Assembly: GCA_963680875.1 (NCBI GenBank)
Contig: OY804588.1
Span: 80,562,829 to 80,626,828 of the forward strand
Direction of reading: 5' to 3'
Source of the DNA: Bathymodiolus brooksi
Lineage: Eukaryota > Mollusca > Bivalvia > Mytilida > Modiolidae
Length of the DNA: 64,000 nucleotides
Shown here: in pieces, positions 11,405 through 23,099 of the stretch
Layout of the letters: the number at the start of each line of letters is the position of its first letter
How positions within the stretch are numbered: the first letter of the stretch is position 1
Position numbers and translations under genes: made by a program
Notes under the pieces: model-generated
Told to the model about the DNA's origin: nothing
Database searches by the model: none
Seen by the model: only the letters and a program-made list of their open reading frames with translations

Positions 11405-12060
11405 TTTATCGCAATCTCAATCTCTTTTGTTACTTGTTCATAATTTCTCATTGAATGTGACCTATTATCGTATGTTAAACGATTGATGACACTAGTGACA
11501 CGGGATATGCTTATCCTTGCCGAACACTTGAGATGCCCCCGATTTTAGTGAGACTAGTCTTGTTTAATCTTTAGTTTTCTATGTAGGGTGTTGCTATCCC
11601 TGTTTCTTACAGCATGGAAAGCAATCAATGTTTTTTCGCTATTATTACTCTTTATATGTGACCTCGTTCCTTTATCTCCAAAGGGAGATAAATCAAGCAT
11701 AAACTAAAATTGCAATCTCATTTAAATACAATGTTTATGCTCATGCAACCAGTGCGGAATACATTTATCGTGATTTAACAATTATCGAGAAAGGTACACT
11801 TTGGTATATTAGATAGAGTAATGTTGAAAGTGTTATGACTTGGTTATCCCTTTCGGAATATATGTGTTTGAAATAACCACAGACATATCCCGTTGTAATC
11901 ACAATATGGTCCTTTCCTCATGCGTGAGTAATCACCGGCTTCGTAACAATAATAACACGACGGATGCGACTAGTGAAGCAGGAACAGCTTACTTTTTTTT
12001 AAGAACACGATTTCGCCCACGTTTTGTTTATATTTCTTAGTAGGGTTCCTGTTGATAACT
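11405..12060 (+). repeat. Dispersed mussel-type repeat and duplicated spacer
   Basis: Segment 11440-11740 ('ctcattgaatgtgacct..', 'gagactagtcttgt', 'gcaatcaatg', 'agggagataaatcaagcataaact') matches 22300-22610 and in part 34390-34530, so the spacers following units A, B and C share descent. Segment 11925-12000 carries the dispersed motif 'aataacacgacggatgcgactagtgaagcaggaac', also seen in 21.3, 23.2, 36.7, 47.1, 50.9 and 59.7 kb. Confidence 0.65.
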
Positions 12061-12455
12061 CTTTACAAATTTAATGTCTTCATATCTTTTCTTCGGTGTT
12101 GTGAAGTCCGTTATGATTTCCGCTTTGCTGTTGTTTTACTTGTTTTGTTTTCGTTTTAATTGTTGTTGATTTTTGCTATGTCTTTCTGTTTTTCCATTTA
12201 CTTATGGGAAAGGTGGAGTTTCTTTATGTTATCTGTATACATTTATTATCGTAAGCTCTTCCGGTGTTTACGTGGCATTCTGGTTACTCATATCTTTGCT
12301 GTAAATGCTTCTCTTGAATCCGCCACGGATGACATCTTTCATCGTAAAATCTTACTGCATTACTTTACAGTAAATATAATCATATATACTTTACCTTCTA
12401 TATTGTCACCTTGTTTATTTCTTTACAAATCCATATTGAATATAAATCAAAAGAA
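12061..12455. other. Spacer upstream of the first start module of gene B
   Basis: The beginning ('ttgtgaagtccgttatgatttccgc') matches 34815-34845, another spacer homology. The 102-aa ORF at 12160-12468 has no recognisable domain, and I do not call it a gene. Confidence 0.45.
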
Positions 12456-12525
12456 TTATTTTTGTTGAAAAACCCATTACAAATATTTATTTATAGTAAC
12501 GAGGATTTGACATCCAGTATGGCAG
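12456..12525 (+). promoter_or_regulatory. Distal start module of gene B: TATA-like box plus ATGGCAG mini-exon (P1)
   Basis: The coding part is ATG GCA G (12519-12525) followed directly by a GTAAT donor. Joined to the acceptor before 15819 it gives Met-Ala-Glu-Asp in the frame of the large exon. Upstream is the shared block 'cccattacaaatatttatttatag', about 25 bases before the ATG. That block can be read either as a TATA-type promoter with almost no 5' UTR or as the acceptor of a micro-exon. The kappaB-like element found in the sister modules is lost here (GAAAAACCC). Confidence 0.65.
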
Positions 12526-13511
12526 GTAATATAAATTCTTAATTTACAATATTTAGTTATCAATTTTGATTCTGTTAAATAACAAACACACAATATGGGT
12601 AATATAGTACGCAAATGTAGAAAAGGCGAAATAGAATTGTGAATTTCGTTATTAAAAAATAGGAGGTGTGTTCACTTTTGATGTGATTGTGCCGAAAAAT
12701 ATTCTGGTTTCACATTTTATCCCCTAGCTATGTTTTCTTGCACATATCATTTTCAGAGATGACAAATCATCAATGGCATCAATGAAGACTATTATTTAAC
12801 AGCGGCAATGGATGGACGTATTTGTTTATTAAAATGGAATAGGAGTTATGCTGCTTATATTTCAGTTATATTGTGATGGTCGGTTTTAATGGAAGGGGGG
12901 GGGGGGGGCTGGAGGTAATTACAGGAGAGGCTTTCCTGATTAAAGGTGGAGTCGGTTTCTTAATTAAAGGAGAGGGTTGTCATTAACTAAGTAACAGAGG
13001 GCTCGTATTGCTATAGTTTCATATTATAATTGTGTTTTATCAACTCTTTCTACAGAATTTGTACACGCACCTGTAAGGAAAATTCATGTTATATTTATTA
13101 TAGATATATCAACATACATTTATAATCAACATGATAGTTAACTGACTACCTGTTTCTACGCGTTCCATTTGTTAGCTCTATTATCGTAGATTATATCATT
13201 ACTATTACAAGTCGGTTGAACATTCCCCGTGGGAAGTTTAAACTTGTGATTTGTGTGAGTGAATATCAGAACATAAACGACCCAACTCTGGTACCTTAAA
13301 ATTGTACAAAACTACATGTATAAATAAAATAATCAACAACACTCAAGTTTTTACATGTTAATTTTCTTCATTTGGATTTTATCAACTCTTTCTACTGAGG
13401 ATTATCTAGTTATAGTGAATATTTCAGCATTGTATATAACCAACTCTTTATCTATTTGACGACTTTAAACCACTACAATATGTTCATGTATTGATTATAT
13501 ATAAACCGGAA
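12526..13511. other. Sequence between the two start modules of gene B
   Basis: Intronic or inter-promoter sequence resembling the 28.3-29.5 kb stretch upstream of gene C ('ggaggtgtgttcacttttgatgtg', 'atcaactctttctac'). It contains a G-homopolymer (12896-12908) and, at 12850-12895, a short SINE 3'-end fragment ('atttcagttatattgtgatggtcggtttta'). Confidence 0.55.
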
Positions 13512-13588
13512 GTATTTTTGTTTTCTGCGGAAATTCCAATTACAAATGTTTGTTTATAGTGCCCTGTACTTGACATAAAAGATGGCAG
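13512..13588 (+). promoter_or_regulatory. Proximal start module of gene B: kappaB-like site, TATA-like box, ATGGCAG mini-exon (P2)
   Basis: ATG GCA G (13582-13588) with a GTAAT donor, in the correct phase for exon 2 at 15819. GGAAATTCC (13529-13537) lies about 45 bases upstream of the ATG, followed by 'aattacaaatgtttgtttatag'. The whole block is a diverged duplicate of P1 and of the modules before gene C. GGAAATTCC is one base short of the ten-base Rel/NF-kappaB consensus. Use of this module is inferred from phase and conservation; no transcript is visible. Confidence 0.65.
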
Positions 13589-15818
13589 GTAATAAATATT
13601 CTTAAATTTACAATATTGAGTGATAAATTAAAATAATGTTACACAACAAACACACTACTTACCTGTATAACATAAATATAAATTAAATGATACAATAATA
13701 AACAATAAACGTGTAATGGTGTTTAAATAAAAAAAAGGGTTTTAATGGGGTTCGCCTACGATTTTTCGCTAATAGTATGTGTTCTATCAGTTATTACTTT
13801 CGGAACTCCTCGGCTAGCATCAATAACGTAGCTAATGTAAACTACGATATTGATTTATATATATTCGTGTAAAATGCCACACATGCTGTGTTTTAAATAA
13901 GTGGAGGGTAGCTATCAAGAAGATTGGCCATGGGACGAAAGGTCCATGGACGCCAGGGAAATACGGCGTGGTTTGCTTAGGAACATTTCAAGAACATCGG
14001 CTTTAGAGTGTCTGTCGGGATAATTATGTTGGATGTCTTCCAGTGTTGATTGAATAAAAGGTTTATATTACTTGTACTCTAAGCGTAGTGTTCAATTTAA
14101 GACATAACACACTAACCATTTTACTTCTGAGGGGGATATTGTTTTAGAATAAAAATCGTTTATCTTCCACTAATTTTTTTTTAAGTAGACTTGAATACAC
14201 CTCAGCCCTAAAAATATTGCTTGTTTATGTTAACTCGACCTTACCTAAAATGTAATGCCTATCCTAGCTATTTTATTAGTTTTTCTCAACAAGCACAGTC
14301 TTGGAACATCTGCATGCACAATATATCCAATGCAAAAAAAAAATAAAGATAATATCCTGGTCACCCTACCTAACCTTTTTCACAGGGTTACCGGTAACCC
14401 TAAAAACACAATTATTTGCTTAGGTCTCGCATGCATGTATCTTTTACCTCATGTATGTATAAAAAATATTTTTTATCTACCTGATGTGTAAAAAAAAAAT
14501 GGATTCTCTACTGACAGAAAAAAAAAATCCCAAGCCCCTCTACAACAAAATTGCTGTGGTCGCACAAAAATCACACTGAAAAAGGAGAAATCCTTCAAAA
14601 CTTTCATTAAGCTAGGGACTTGTGCCCAAGTTGCTTAGTTGAAATTAGTTAATACAGTCAATATGATCAAGCACACATTAAAAAGCTCATAGATTAGCTT
14701 CCAGTCATATTTGAACTGACATCTGTTCAACTCTATTTAATTGTACTACCTTGTACTATTGAAGCCATAATGATTGTAATGTTACACAAAATAGACATAC
14801 AGATAATAAACCACTCAAACAAGTACTCCAAAAACATCTTGTACAAAGAACTGTATTTACGACATGTTATTAAATACAGATGTACATGTATTTTAATCTT
14901 TACCATAAGATAGTTAATTGTTTAAATTGTGTATTTATTGACATTGATTATATTAGGTAATAATATTCATTAAAAAGTTGTTAGTGTTTTCGTGATTCAT
15001 GCAGGCTTTTTTTTCTCTAGCTACTGTTAGTAGCGACTGGCCCCTCCGTTTAAATAGTCTTAAAAGGTCAATATATTACTTTAATAGCAATATATGATTT
15101 AAATATACAGGTATAACATGACAAAAAGACAAATATTTAATGGCTGACAAAAAATTACGAATACCCAGAAAATTGAAGATTCAGACACACAAACAAGCTC
15201 AATGATTCAAAGGTAGGGAATTATTTATTTATAAAGATGGTTTTCCTTCATCTCGTTGAAATTTGGCTCTCGGAGCTCCGTTGTGTTTTTTCTTTCCGCC
15301 AAATCTCGTCGAAAGCCCTCATGAATATATTCTGGATATTTTATATTTAGATTTATGCATATTTATCTTTGTCCGATATGCAAATTGGGTTTCCGTAGTG
15401 TTTTTCTTTCAATTACATTAATATACTAGTTTTCAGCCACCAATCATTGCATATAGGCTGTGTAGGACCTAAATAATAAAAACGTTGATATCAAATTTAG
15501 TGGAATTGATGCGTTTCTGGAATAACCTTCACTAGGTACGCTAAAACCCAAAATATAGGAATGTCAAATTTAAAATATTTGGGAGTTGAAAACCAAATCG
15601 TCTAAAACAGATTGAAAAAATCAGTTAAAGTCATCTATATTTGAAAGACAACTGTTTTAACATATAACCACCACACGTGTGCGCATGTTTAAATGTCTAT
15701 TTAAGGGTCGTTTCTTTCACAATTTTATTACGTTTAATTATCTTTACTGATCCCTACCGAAAAATTTATTATATGATCAAGTCAATGACAACTCACTTAT
15801 AATTGGTTTATATTGTAG
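13589..15818 (+). other. Intron 1 of gene B (from P2)
   Basis: From the GTAAT donor to the acceptor 'tttatattgtag'. The right part (15200-15818) is homologous to 30950-31411 before gene C ('ttaatctcgttgagattt..', 'caatcattg', 'caactgttttaa'). The middle (14340-14630) holds A-rich runs and 'gggttaccggtaacccta', probably a relic element. No other gene is seen. Confidence 0.6.
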
Positions 15819-17707
15819 AAGATATCCAATCACGTGACACATCATTATGGTTGTATCGTTATGTATGTCATCATATCGTTGGTACCGAGGAAACAGTGAA
15901 GACAAGGAGAATGTTAGCTACAATCAAACATAAGCTGTTCCATAATGAAGTATTTACTCTGATAACAAGTGGAAGCATTGGGGAAGGTCTTCAGATGAAG
16001 GGGAGCGACATAGATATTATGATTGTTTTTAAAGATGTAAATGTCTATGAGGATATAAATAGTGCACGTGTTAATTCGGCGGAGACGTGTATTGCTATGG
16101 AGATGGAAAACAACAAACTCGGGTTTACACATCTGCGACTTCTATGCTCTAAGAAAATTTTTATTTTAGAGATGTGTGCAAAAGTTGGAAATGATTTTTA
16201 TTTGTCTAGTCAGTTATGTAAATCAATGTTCATTGGACAATCTAAAGCGACTTCAATAGTTCATGGACCCTGTTTGTCAGATAAAGATGGGCGCTTTGAT
16301 TTTGCATTCAGCTTGCATTCAAGACAATGGATATCAATCGCTAATCAATGGGTAACAAGATGTAATCATTCATGGCCTAGTAGTGATGTAAAGTCACATA
16401 TAATATATCACGGAGTTCTGTTTGTTCCTATCGGTTCTAAAGGATCTACGAACGAACACATCGAATGGCGTATATCGTTCTCTGTCGGTGAAAAATTATT
16501 GATATACTCTTTCACTCATACACAATTACTCTGTTATGCTTTGATGAAGATCTTGATCAAGGACGTAGTTAGCAGGGACAGTCGCTGTAAAGATTTAATC
16601 TGTTCATTTTATATCAAAAATATAATATTTTGGATATCAGAAGAAATACCGTTATCAATATGGCGACCCGAAAATCTGAGATCTTGCTTTTTGAGATGTT
16701 TCAAAAGACTCATTTATTGCCTTGAATACGGAATATGTCTTCATTACTTTATTCCTAAAATTAATATGTTTGAGAATAGAATAGAAGGACAGGAACGACA
16801 ACTCTTACTGGGACATTTAAATGCATTGTGGAGTTACGGATGGCGTAGTGTCCTCCTTTCAGAACAATTATCTACGTTTACAATACTACGGCACCATATA
16901 TATAATAACTCCGAAATACAAGCAGTATATATTAAGCAAATCTTATGTTCTAAAGTTGTAGATATAATAACAACGGATAATGGAATATCATACATAAAAG
17001 CAGTTCACTTCATTCGTCAGTCTCGGAGATTAAAGTCTTATTATCGTTATTTCATGAGTATGATATGTAGTCGTGTAGCACAAGATAAACCTCTCGTTTG
17101 TGTGAATAGAAACAAAGACCAATACAAACAATACCGAAAACGTCTCTCTTACCTTATACAGAACATACATCATGACGCTGTGTCTGGTTGGTTAATGTTG
17201 GCCTCGTTTTACTACCAGATGAAACAATATGACGCGTCTCTTTATATTATATATTATGCACTATCTAAATGTACACCAGAAAAGGTATACTATCAAATGA
17301 ACTTATCGGATTGGCAATACGAATTAATTAAAACAAGAACGGTAGAACGTCTAGGAATAACAAACATATTAAAATTATTATTTGCTAAATGTGTTGTCTT
17401 CACAACGCCATCTACATTGATTCCTGAAGAACTAGTATTAGAAGTTGTCAATGACCTATGTATCCTACCACCTGTAGTATACTCGTTTTTCTTACTATTT
17501 CTGTGTCATTTTCGCTTAAACAATGTAAACCAGTGGAATCATTCACTTAGAGTTCTACAACTCACAATATCAGAGAATCATTTTATAGCTAATAATATGC
17601 AACGAAGTGACTCGTACAATTGTCTTGGGGTAGCTTATCGACTTATTGGAGAACATACATTAGCTGAACATGCCTTTCGTATGGCTGTAGAAATTGATCC
17701 TACATAG
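15819..17707 (+). CDS. Mab-21/cGAS-like nucleotidyltransferase with TPR-like tail, paralogue B (main exon)
   Basis: The exon begins after the acceptor TTATATTGTAG; joined to ATGGCA-G (12519-12525 or 13582-13588) it encodes 631 residues starting MAEDIQ. The nucleotidyltransferase core shows GS at 54-55 (SGSIGEGL), metal-ligand Asp 66 and 68 (GSDIDIM) and a third Asp at 163 (RFDFAFSLHS), so all three catalytic acids are present. The Mab-21 helical half follows (EWRISFSVGEKLLIYS). The C-terminal third is TPR-like, with the last unit near residues 590-630. In this family (cGAS and cGAS-like receptors) such enzymes sense nucleic acids or other cues and make cyclic dinucleotides; activity here is inferred. 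The stop is a TAG where paralogues A and C have a Trp codon (TGG), removing roughly 20 residues relative to A. A TTG start at 15803 is an artefact of reading into the intron. Confidence 0.9.
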
Positions 17708-17921
17708 AATTGTGCTTCACAGAAGTTGTAAATGTCTGAACTTGTTCATTATAATCATATAAATAGATAGCCAGCATCTATTTAAATTTAATGTGTCAAG
17801 ACTTGTGATTCTATGGACATATTTAAAACAAATAAGTCTTGTAGTGTTTACTGACAGATAAATATTATTGTGTAGAGTAAATATTTCAAAACAAAACTTT
17901 GTTGAAACAAATTCATATTAT

Positions 17922-18060
17922 ACATTTATTGCATGCTGTTGAGGGATATATGAATATTTATTCACCCAAGAGTAGCATATTCTCCGAGGGCATAGCTCAA
18001 GGGGAATATGATACTCGTGGGTGAATAAATTTTCATATTTCCTGTACACGCATGCTATGA
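17922..18060. mobile_element. Foldback (palindromic) element 1
   Basis: The arms 'tattcacccaagagtagcatattc' and the inverse 'ggaatatgatactcgtgggtgaata' enclose a GC-richer tip (CCGAGGGCATAGCTCAAGG), with outer arms around GCATGC. It lies just 3' of gene B and replaces the flank that A and C share. Confidence 0.75.
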
Positions 18061-18373
18061 ATGTTTTATTATACCGAATGAAACCAAGAAAACACATATA
18101 TGTAAAACACTGCTGGCAAACATATTCTAAGTCCATTGGAAATTTGTCTCAGATATATAAAAACCACATTGTAACGGTTGTCTGCAAATGATGCGCTCCG
18201 AGTGCCTCTGACGTTTTCCTGGCAAAGAACGATAACTCTGGCGGGAAAACTAGTGAGGCTTCCGAAGTGGTGGAATATGATTTTTATTTAACGGGATATG
18301 ATATTTGTCCTGTGTGATCACGTGTTCTGATTTTTATCCATTGTCCAATCAAATTAATATATTTATGGTTATT

Positions 18374-19440
18374 ATACCCCCGCACACAAAGTTTGGGGGG
18401 TATATAGGAATCACCGTGTCCGTCCGACCGTCCATGTACCTTGTAAGCACAACTCCTCCTAAACTGCTTATTGGATTTTTATGAAACTTTACACATTTGT
18501 AGTACTCTACCTGCAGATGTGCATGAAGGAATATGGTTGCTGTACAAAATTTAAAAGGCGAGATAATTCAACTTATACTTTCACGAAAAGGGGGCATGTA
18601 CGTTGTAAGCACAACTCCTCCTAAACGACTTATTGGATTTTTTATGAAACCTTACACATTTGTAGTACACTACCTGCAGATGTGCATGAAGGAATATGGT
18701 TGCTGTCCAAAATTTAAAAGGGGAGATAATTCAACTTATACTTTCACGAAAAGGAGGGCATATACCTTGTAAGTGAACCTCCTACTAAACTGCTTATTGA
18801 ATTTTTATGAAATTTTACACAGTTGTAGTACACAACCTGTAGATGTGCATGAAGGAATACCGTTCCTGTCTAAAATTTAGAAGGAGAGATAATTCAACTT
18901 ATACTTTTACGAAAAGGGGGGTCGTGTACCTTGTAAGCGCAACTCCTCCTAAACGGCTTATTAGATTTTTGTGAAATTTTACACAGTTGTAGTACACTAC
19001 CTGCAGATGTGCATGAAGAAATATGGTCGCTGTCAAACATTTGGAAGGGGAGATAATTCAAGTTATACTTTCACGAAAAGAAGGAGGGCATGCACCTTGT
19101 AAGCGCAACTCCTCCTAAACAGCTTATTGGATTTTTATGAAACTTTACACAGTTGTAATACACTACCTACAGATGTGCATGAAGGAATATGGTTGCTGTC
19201 CAAAATTTGGAAGGGGGATAATTTAACTTATACTGTGAAATACGTTCTGTATGGAGAGATGGGCTTGTAAGCACAACTCCTCCTAAATGGCTCATTGGAT
19301 TTAAATGAAACTTTACACAGTTGTAATACACTGCCTGCAGATGTGCATGAAGGAATATGGTTCCTGTCAAAAATTTGGAAGGTGATGTAAGCATAACTAT
19401 TCCTGAATGAAATAAGATTTTAATTGACCTTTTCACATCT
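18374..19440 (+). mobile_element. Element with CCCCCGCAC head and internal ~165-bp tandem units
   Basis: The start, 'tatacccccgcacacaaagtttggggggtata', is a palindromic head common in bivalve repeats, followed by a 'tgtccgtccgaccgtcc' tract. Then come six to seven units of about 160-170 bp, each with 'ttgtaagc.caactcctcctaaac', 'gatgtgcatgaaggaatatgg' and 'gataattcaacttatactttcacg'. Unit starts lie near 18433, 18594, 18759, 18921, 19090 and 19262. The short ORFs across the units are by-products. Confidence 0.8.
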
Positions 19441-20095
19441 GGATATTTGCAATATAAAAACTACTCAAGAATAAATAATTAATTTTGAGTCAATAACATT
19501 TGATGTGACCTATATCCTCTTGTACAGAAGTTAGGAAATGTTGCAATCCTCATGTATACTGATGAAACCGTATAGGTTTTAGACAATCCCACTTTGCTGA
19601 AGACCTTGTGGCGACCCCTAGATGTATGTTCTTGGTTAGTTTATTTAGGAGATGAGATGTTGTCTCCTTGACATTACTCCATATCCGTTCTTTTTGTATA
19701 GGTAACTTGCTAATATACCTGTATTCCAAAGTTTGAACATCATAGTATTGCAAGCAGGGGGTATCACTCAGTGAGGTCACTCACAGTTCTAGTTAATATA
19801 TAAGGTATTTAATCAGATATTTATATTCAAAGGATTAAAGTCTGCATATGCATTAATCACCAAAGCGGCTGTTGGATAACCGTGATCTTGTGCGTGTTGA
19901 CGACGTCAGGAAATTAAAACAAACAAAAAAATGAAAATTTTGAATTTTTGGAGAAAAAAAAGAAAATTTTGAACTTTAAAAAAAAAATGCAATTTAATAA
20001 GTTTGAATTTTTTGAAATTTTGAAATCTCGTCAAATTTTTGAAATTGTTAATTATTAGTGCAATATACAAATATTGAAATGTGTGATAAATAGCT
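19441..20095. other. Unassigned spacer
   Basis: No gene recognised. It includes an A/T homopolymer-rich stretch (19915-20050). The 76-aa minus ORF at 19550-19780 has no recognisable feature. Confidence 0.5.
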
Positions 20096-20232
20096 TATCT
20101 AATGCCTATTCCCATATCTGCCCTGATATCATCATCCCTCGACCCGTATCTGCCCTCGGCTAGCGCCTCTGTTCAGTTATAGGAGTCTCGAGATGATATT
20201 AGAGCAGATATGGGAATAGACATGAGATAAGT
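20096..20232. mobile_element. Foldback (palindromic) element 2
   Basis: The outer arm 'cttatctaatgcctattcccatatctgc' is matched by the inverse 'gcagatatgggaatagacatgagataag'. The inner arms 'ccctgatatcatcatccctcga' and 'tcgagatgatatta' flank a central CTCGGCTAGCGCCTC. Confidence 0.75.
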
Positions 20233-20242
20233 ATATGTTATC

Positions 20243-20400
20243 TGGATGTGAATTGTTTGATACCGAGAATATCAGCCTGCCGAGCCAGAATATGAAGTTT
20301 GTTGGCGAGTGAGCGAAGCGAACGAGTCACAAACTTCATATTCTGTCGGGCAGGCTGATATTTGTTCAGTATCAATCATATTCACATTCAGATGACATGT
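20243..20400. mobile_element. Foldback (palindromic) element 3
   Basis: The arms 'gatgtgaattgtttgatacc' plus 'atatcagcctgccgagccagaatatgaagttt' are mirrored by 'aaacttcatattctgtcgggcaggctgatat' plus 'gtatcaatcatattcacattc'. The tip reads GGCGAGTGAGCGAAGCGAAC. It lies 11 bases from foldback element 2. Confidence 0.8.
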
Positions 20401-21249
20401 GTATCATCCTTAAATCAAATCAAACATAAACACGGATACATCTATATTTGTATTTTCGCGGGAAAAATTACATGATTCAAAATATTCAAAAGACGCTTCC
20501 CCAAAACCGTAGTTCATAAGTAGTTTGCAAATATACCATTCATTTTTACAGGTTTATTTAAATGTTAAGATTGTTGCATTTTTCCTTTAATGGTGATATT
20601 CATTGTTTTTTTTTTTTATTACAAACATCAAAGTCACCCATTTTCATTAAAGGTTTTCTTTCCCAGTGCCGTTCCGGAGTAGAAAACACAAAGGTCACGA
20701 CCTCCCTTATGACGTAAAAATTATGACGTCTCAGCAGAGGTTATCAAGAATTGTGTCAGGTACATTTTTGTAGGAGGATATTTGTTGATATTTACTTTTG
20801 CCATCTTCACAGGAATTATCGTTTAAATATTGGGATAATTTGGTAATAACTCCTGCTCACTGTTGATAAGTCCAGCTCAGTTCACGCGAACTTTGATACG
20901 AGTTTTGCTTATGGAGTCAGCAGGTAGATATAGCAGGAGAGAAGGATGATAATATATACTTATTATGAAAGTCCCAATTTCCAGAATGTAAACATGTTTT
21001 CATCCAAATTATTGATGGACCATAACACATAGCCTATGTTATTTCTAAGCGGGGAATAAAAGGGGAATTAATTCCTAAATGTTATATTTTTTAAAGAAAT
21101 ATCGATTTTGTTTCTTTGAAAACAATGCGTTTTTCCTTTGGATTAAATGTGCTAAAATCATAGAGTAGTATTTATATATTTCTTACGTTTTCGAAGTTAA
21201 CTTCACCGTAAATATCAAATTCGAACATTTTATTCTTAACCTAATTCAA
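20401..21249. other. Duplicated spacer of gene unit B
   Basis: Segment 20960-21240 ('cccaatttccag', 'gatggaccataac', 'ccattgcg'-type, 'agttaacttcaccg') corresponds to 34070-34340 after gene C. No ORF is conserved between the two copies, so there is no hint of a gene. Confidence 0.6.
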
Positions 21250-21640
21250 TGTATTTTACGTAAATGCTTATCATTGGAAAGTATTATTGATGGGCAATAG
21301 AAACTTAACGCAAATAAGCCAACATGTCTGGCTCGGCAGAAAACCCAACGAACCCTCTTCAAAGACACCAAAGGGGAAATTAATACCCACTGAAGACACA
21401 ATGGCCAATCGAAAAAAGACAAACAACAATCTCCAAAACACCACACAGAAAAACAAAGACTGAGCAACAGGAAACCCACTAAAAGCAGGGGGTGAACTCA
21501 GAAGGTGGAAGGAATAAGCTATTCCTACTCTATTAGCGACACCCGTTGCGTTACTATGGTTACAAACCCGGTGATAAGTCATGAATGATGACAGAACCGG
21601 AATGTGATTACGAAAATGGAACAAAAACACAGATATCCGT
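21250..21640 (-). repeat. Dispersed mussel-type repeat
   Basis: The inverse-strand motifs 'acccgttgcgttac', 'agcaggggg..ctcagaaggtggaaggaataagc' and 'caatctccaaaacaccacacagaaaaac' match a family also seen at 23.1, 36.6, 47.1, 50.9 and 59.7 kb. The 119-aa ORF on the minus strand comes from this repeat and is not a host gene. Confidence 0.65.
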
Positions 21641-21882
21641 AAAGGATAAGAAAATCATTTCTCAACGTAATATTAAAACCGTCACATTCCGTCTTCAACT
21701 TGACCGTCACAATAGGTACTTCTGAAACTGCATGAATCAGACATGGATTCTAATAAATCATAAATCAAACACACTCTCTAATGCTACCATTTTCTACATG
21801 CTCGAAATTGTTATTGACAACTTATTTGTCATGTTTAGTACGCGTCTTTTGTAACTCACATTCGCCATTCCTAAACGTTTGT

Positions 21883-22070
21883 TTGATGGTGTTTAACGCC
21901 ACGGTAAGTTTTATTGGTGGAGGAAACCAGAGGACCCAGAGAAAACCATCGACCTGCTGAAATTCACTGACACACTTTATCACATAATGTTGTACACCTC
22001 GGCCTGATTGAGAATCGAACTCACAACATCAGTGGTGATATGCACTAATTGCATAGGTAGTTCCATTCCT
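21883..22070 (-). repeat. tRNA-headed SINE copy 4 (internally deleted)
   Basis: Starts 'gtttgatggtgtttaacgccac', lacks the 'tttcaacaatatttcag' part, and continues 'ttattggtggaggaaaccagagg' to the degraded head 'cactaattgcataggtagtt'. Confidence 0.7.
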
Positions 22071-22254
22071 ATAAGTACCAAGTGTGATTCTTTTATTTGT
22101 ATAGATAATATATGTTCACTGATTAAATAAAAGTTGCATAGAGTTTCTGCGAAGAAAGAAACTACTGATCCTAGAATTCCTAGTGGAACAAATAGAGTCA
22201 CTGAATTCATGTTAGCTATCTCAGCTTGGCTAACCGTTATGGAATATCTGTCAC

Positions 22255-22620
22255 AGGTGACACTGGGTCTACTCCGTTTGTCATAGTCAGAATCCCGTTC
22301 GTTCCATGTTCATGATATCTCACCGAATGTGACATAAGGAACATTACAACGGGTACCACTACTGAAATGGGATCTGCATACCCTTCCGGAGCACTTATGT
22401 TCACCCCGATGTAACTGAGACTGGTCTTGTGTAATCTTTCGATGTCGATGTAGGATTGTGCTTTCCTGTTTCTTACAACAGGAAAAGCAATCAATGTTTT
22501 TCACTATTACTCTTTAGGAGACCTCGTTCAAATAATCACGACTTTTACAGCATGTTTGCTGCTGTTTATACAAAGTCAAAGGGAGATAAATCAAGCATAA
22601 ACTAGAAATGCATCAAAGTT
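22255..22620 (-). repeat. Dispersed repeat plus duplicated spacer
   Basis: Collinear with 11440-11740 ('ccgaatgtgacataa', 'gagactggtcttgtgta', 'gcaatcaatgttttt', 'agggagataaatcaagcataaacta'). It supports the common origin of the spacers after units A and B. Confidence 0.65.
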
Positions 22621-22624
22621 TGGT

Positions 22625-22715
22625 TTGATCTATGGTGTTAAACGCTAATGGTGGAGGAAATGTGAGTGCACGGAGAAAACCACTGACCAGTCGCAAATCA
22701 CTGTCAAACCATTAT
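22625..22715 (-). repeat. SINE 3'-end fragment (copy 5)
   Basis: 'ctatggtgttaaacgctaatggtggaggaaa' and 'gagaaaaccactgaccagtcgcaaatcactg' match the 3' half of the tRNA-headed SINE. The head is missing. Confidence 0.6.
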
Positions 22716-22800
22716 AAATAATAATGTAATTTCTTCAAATCACAAAAAAACAACATCACATTAAATTATAGATTAACAGTAGATTGCTTTATTTTGTGAG

Positions 22801-22951
22801 AGATACATACACTATTAGTGCAGTGTCTTAAAAAAGCAAACGGCTTACAAACTGTGATAAAGGAGAGGTTCACAGAGCAGGTCTGCAATTATGTGCAGAA
22901 TATACACTAACTTTAAATTTTAAGACACTGCACACATAATGTGTGTATCCC
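22801..22951. mobile_element. Inverted-repeat element with AGTGCAGTGTCTTAAAA arms
   Basis: The left arm 'gatacatacactattagtgcagtgtcttaaaa' and the right arm 'ttttaagacactgcacacataatgtgtgtatc' form about 32 imperfect inverted bases around an 85-base centre with 'ggagaggttcacag'. A diverged copy occupies the same place in the next unit (34593-34755), so it predates the duplication. It may be a MITE or a structured RNA; no ORF. Confidence 0.6.
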
Positions 22952-23099
22952 TTGATTGCCCCTTGTGATGTTTTCTGTCAGTAAGAAGTAAAATAGATTT
23001 AAAACTAGATTTCTAAAGCTCAACAGGTAACATGCGACAGGGGTACAAGTAAAGCTATATTTCGCTCAGTAACAATATAGAGCAAGCGGTATTCAGTCA

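Noticed and set aside
12160..12468. 102-aa ORF before start module P1
   Set aside because: Hydrophobic AT-rich ORF without family resemblance; the equivalent region before gene C does not keep it.
15803..15818. TTG at 15803 as the start of paralogue B
   Set aside because: These bases are the tail of an intron; the conserved acceptor TTATATTGTAG and the upstream ATGGCAG with matching phase explain the frame better.
21250..21640. 119-aa minus ORF as a membrane protein gene
   Set aside because: It is embedded in a dispersed repeat with related ORFs in other copies.
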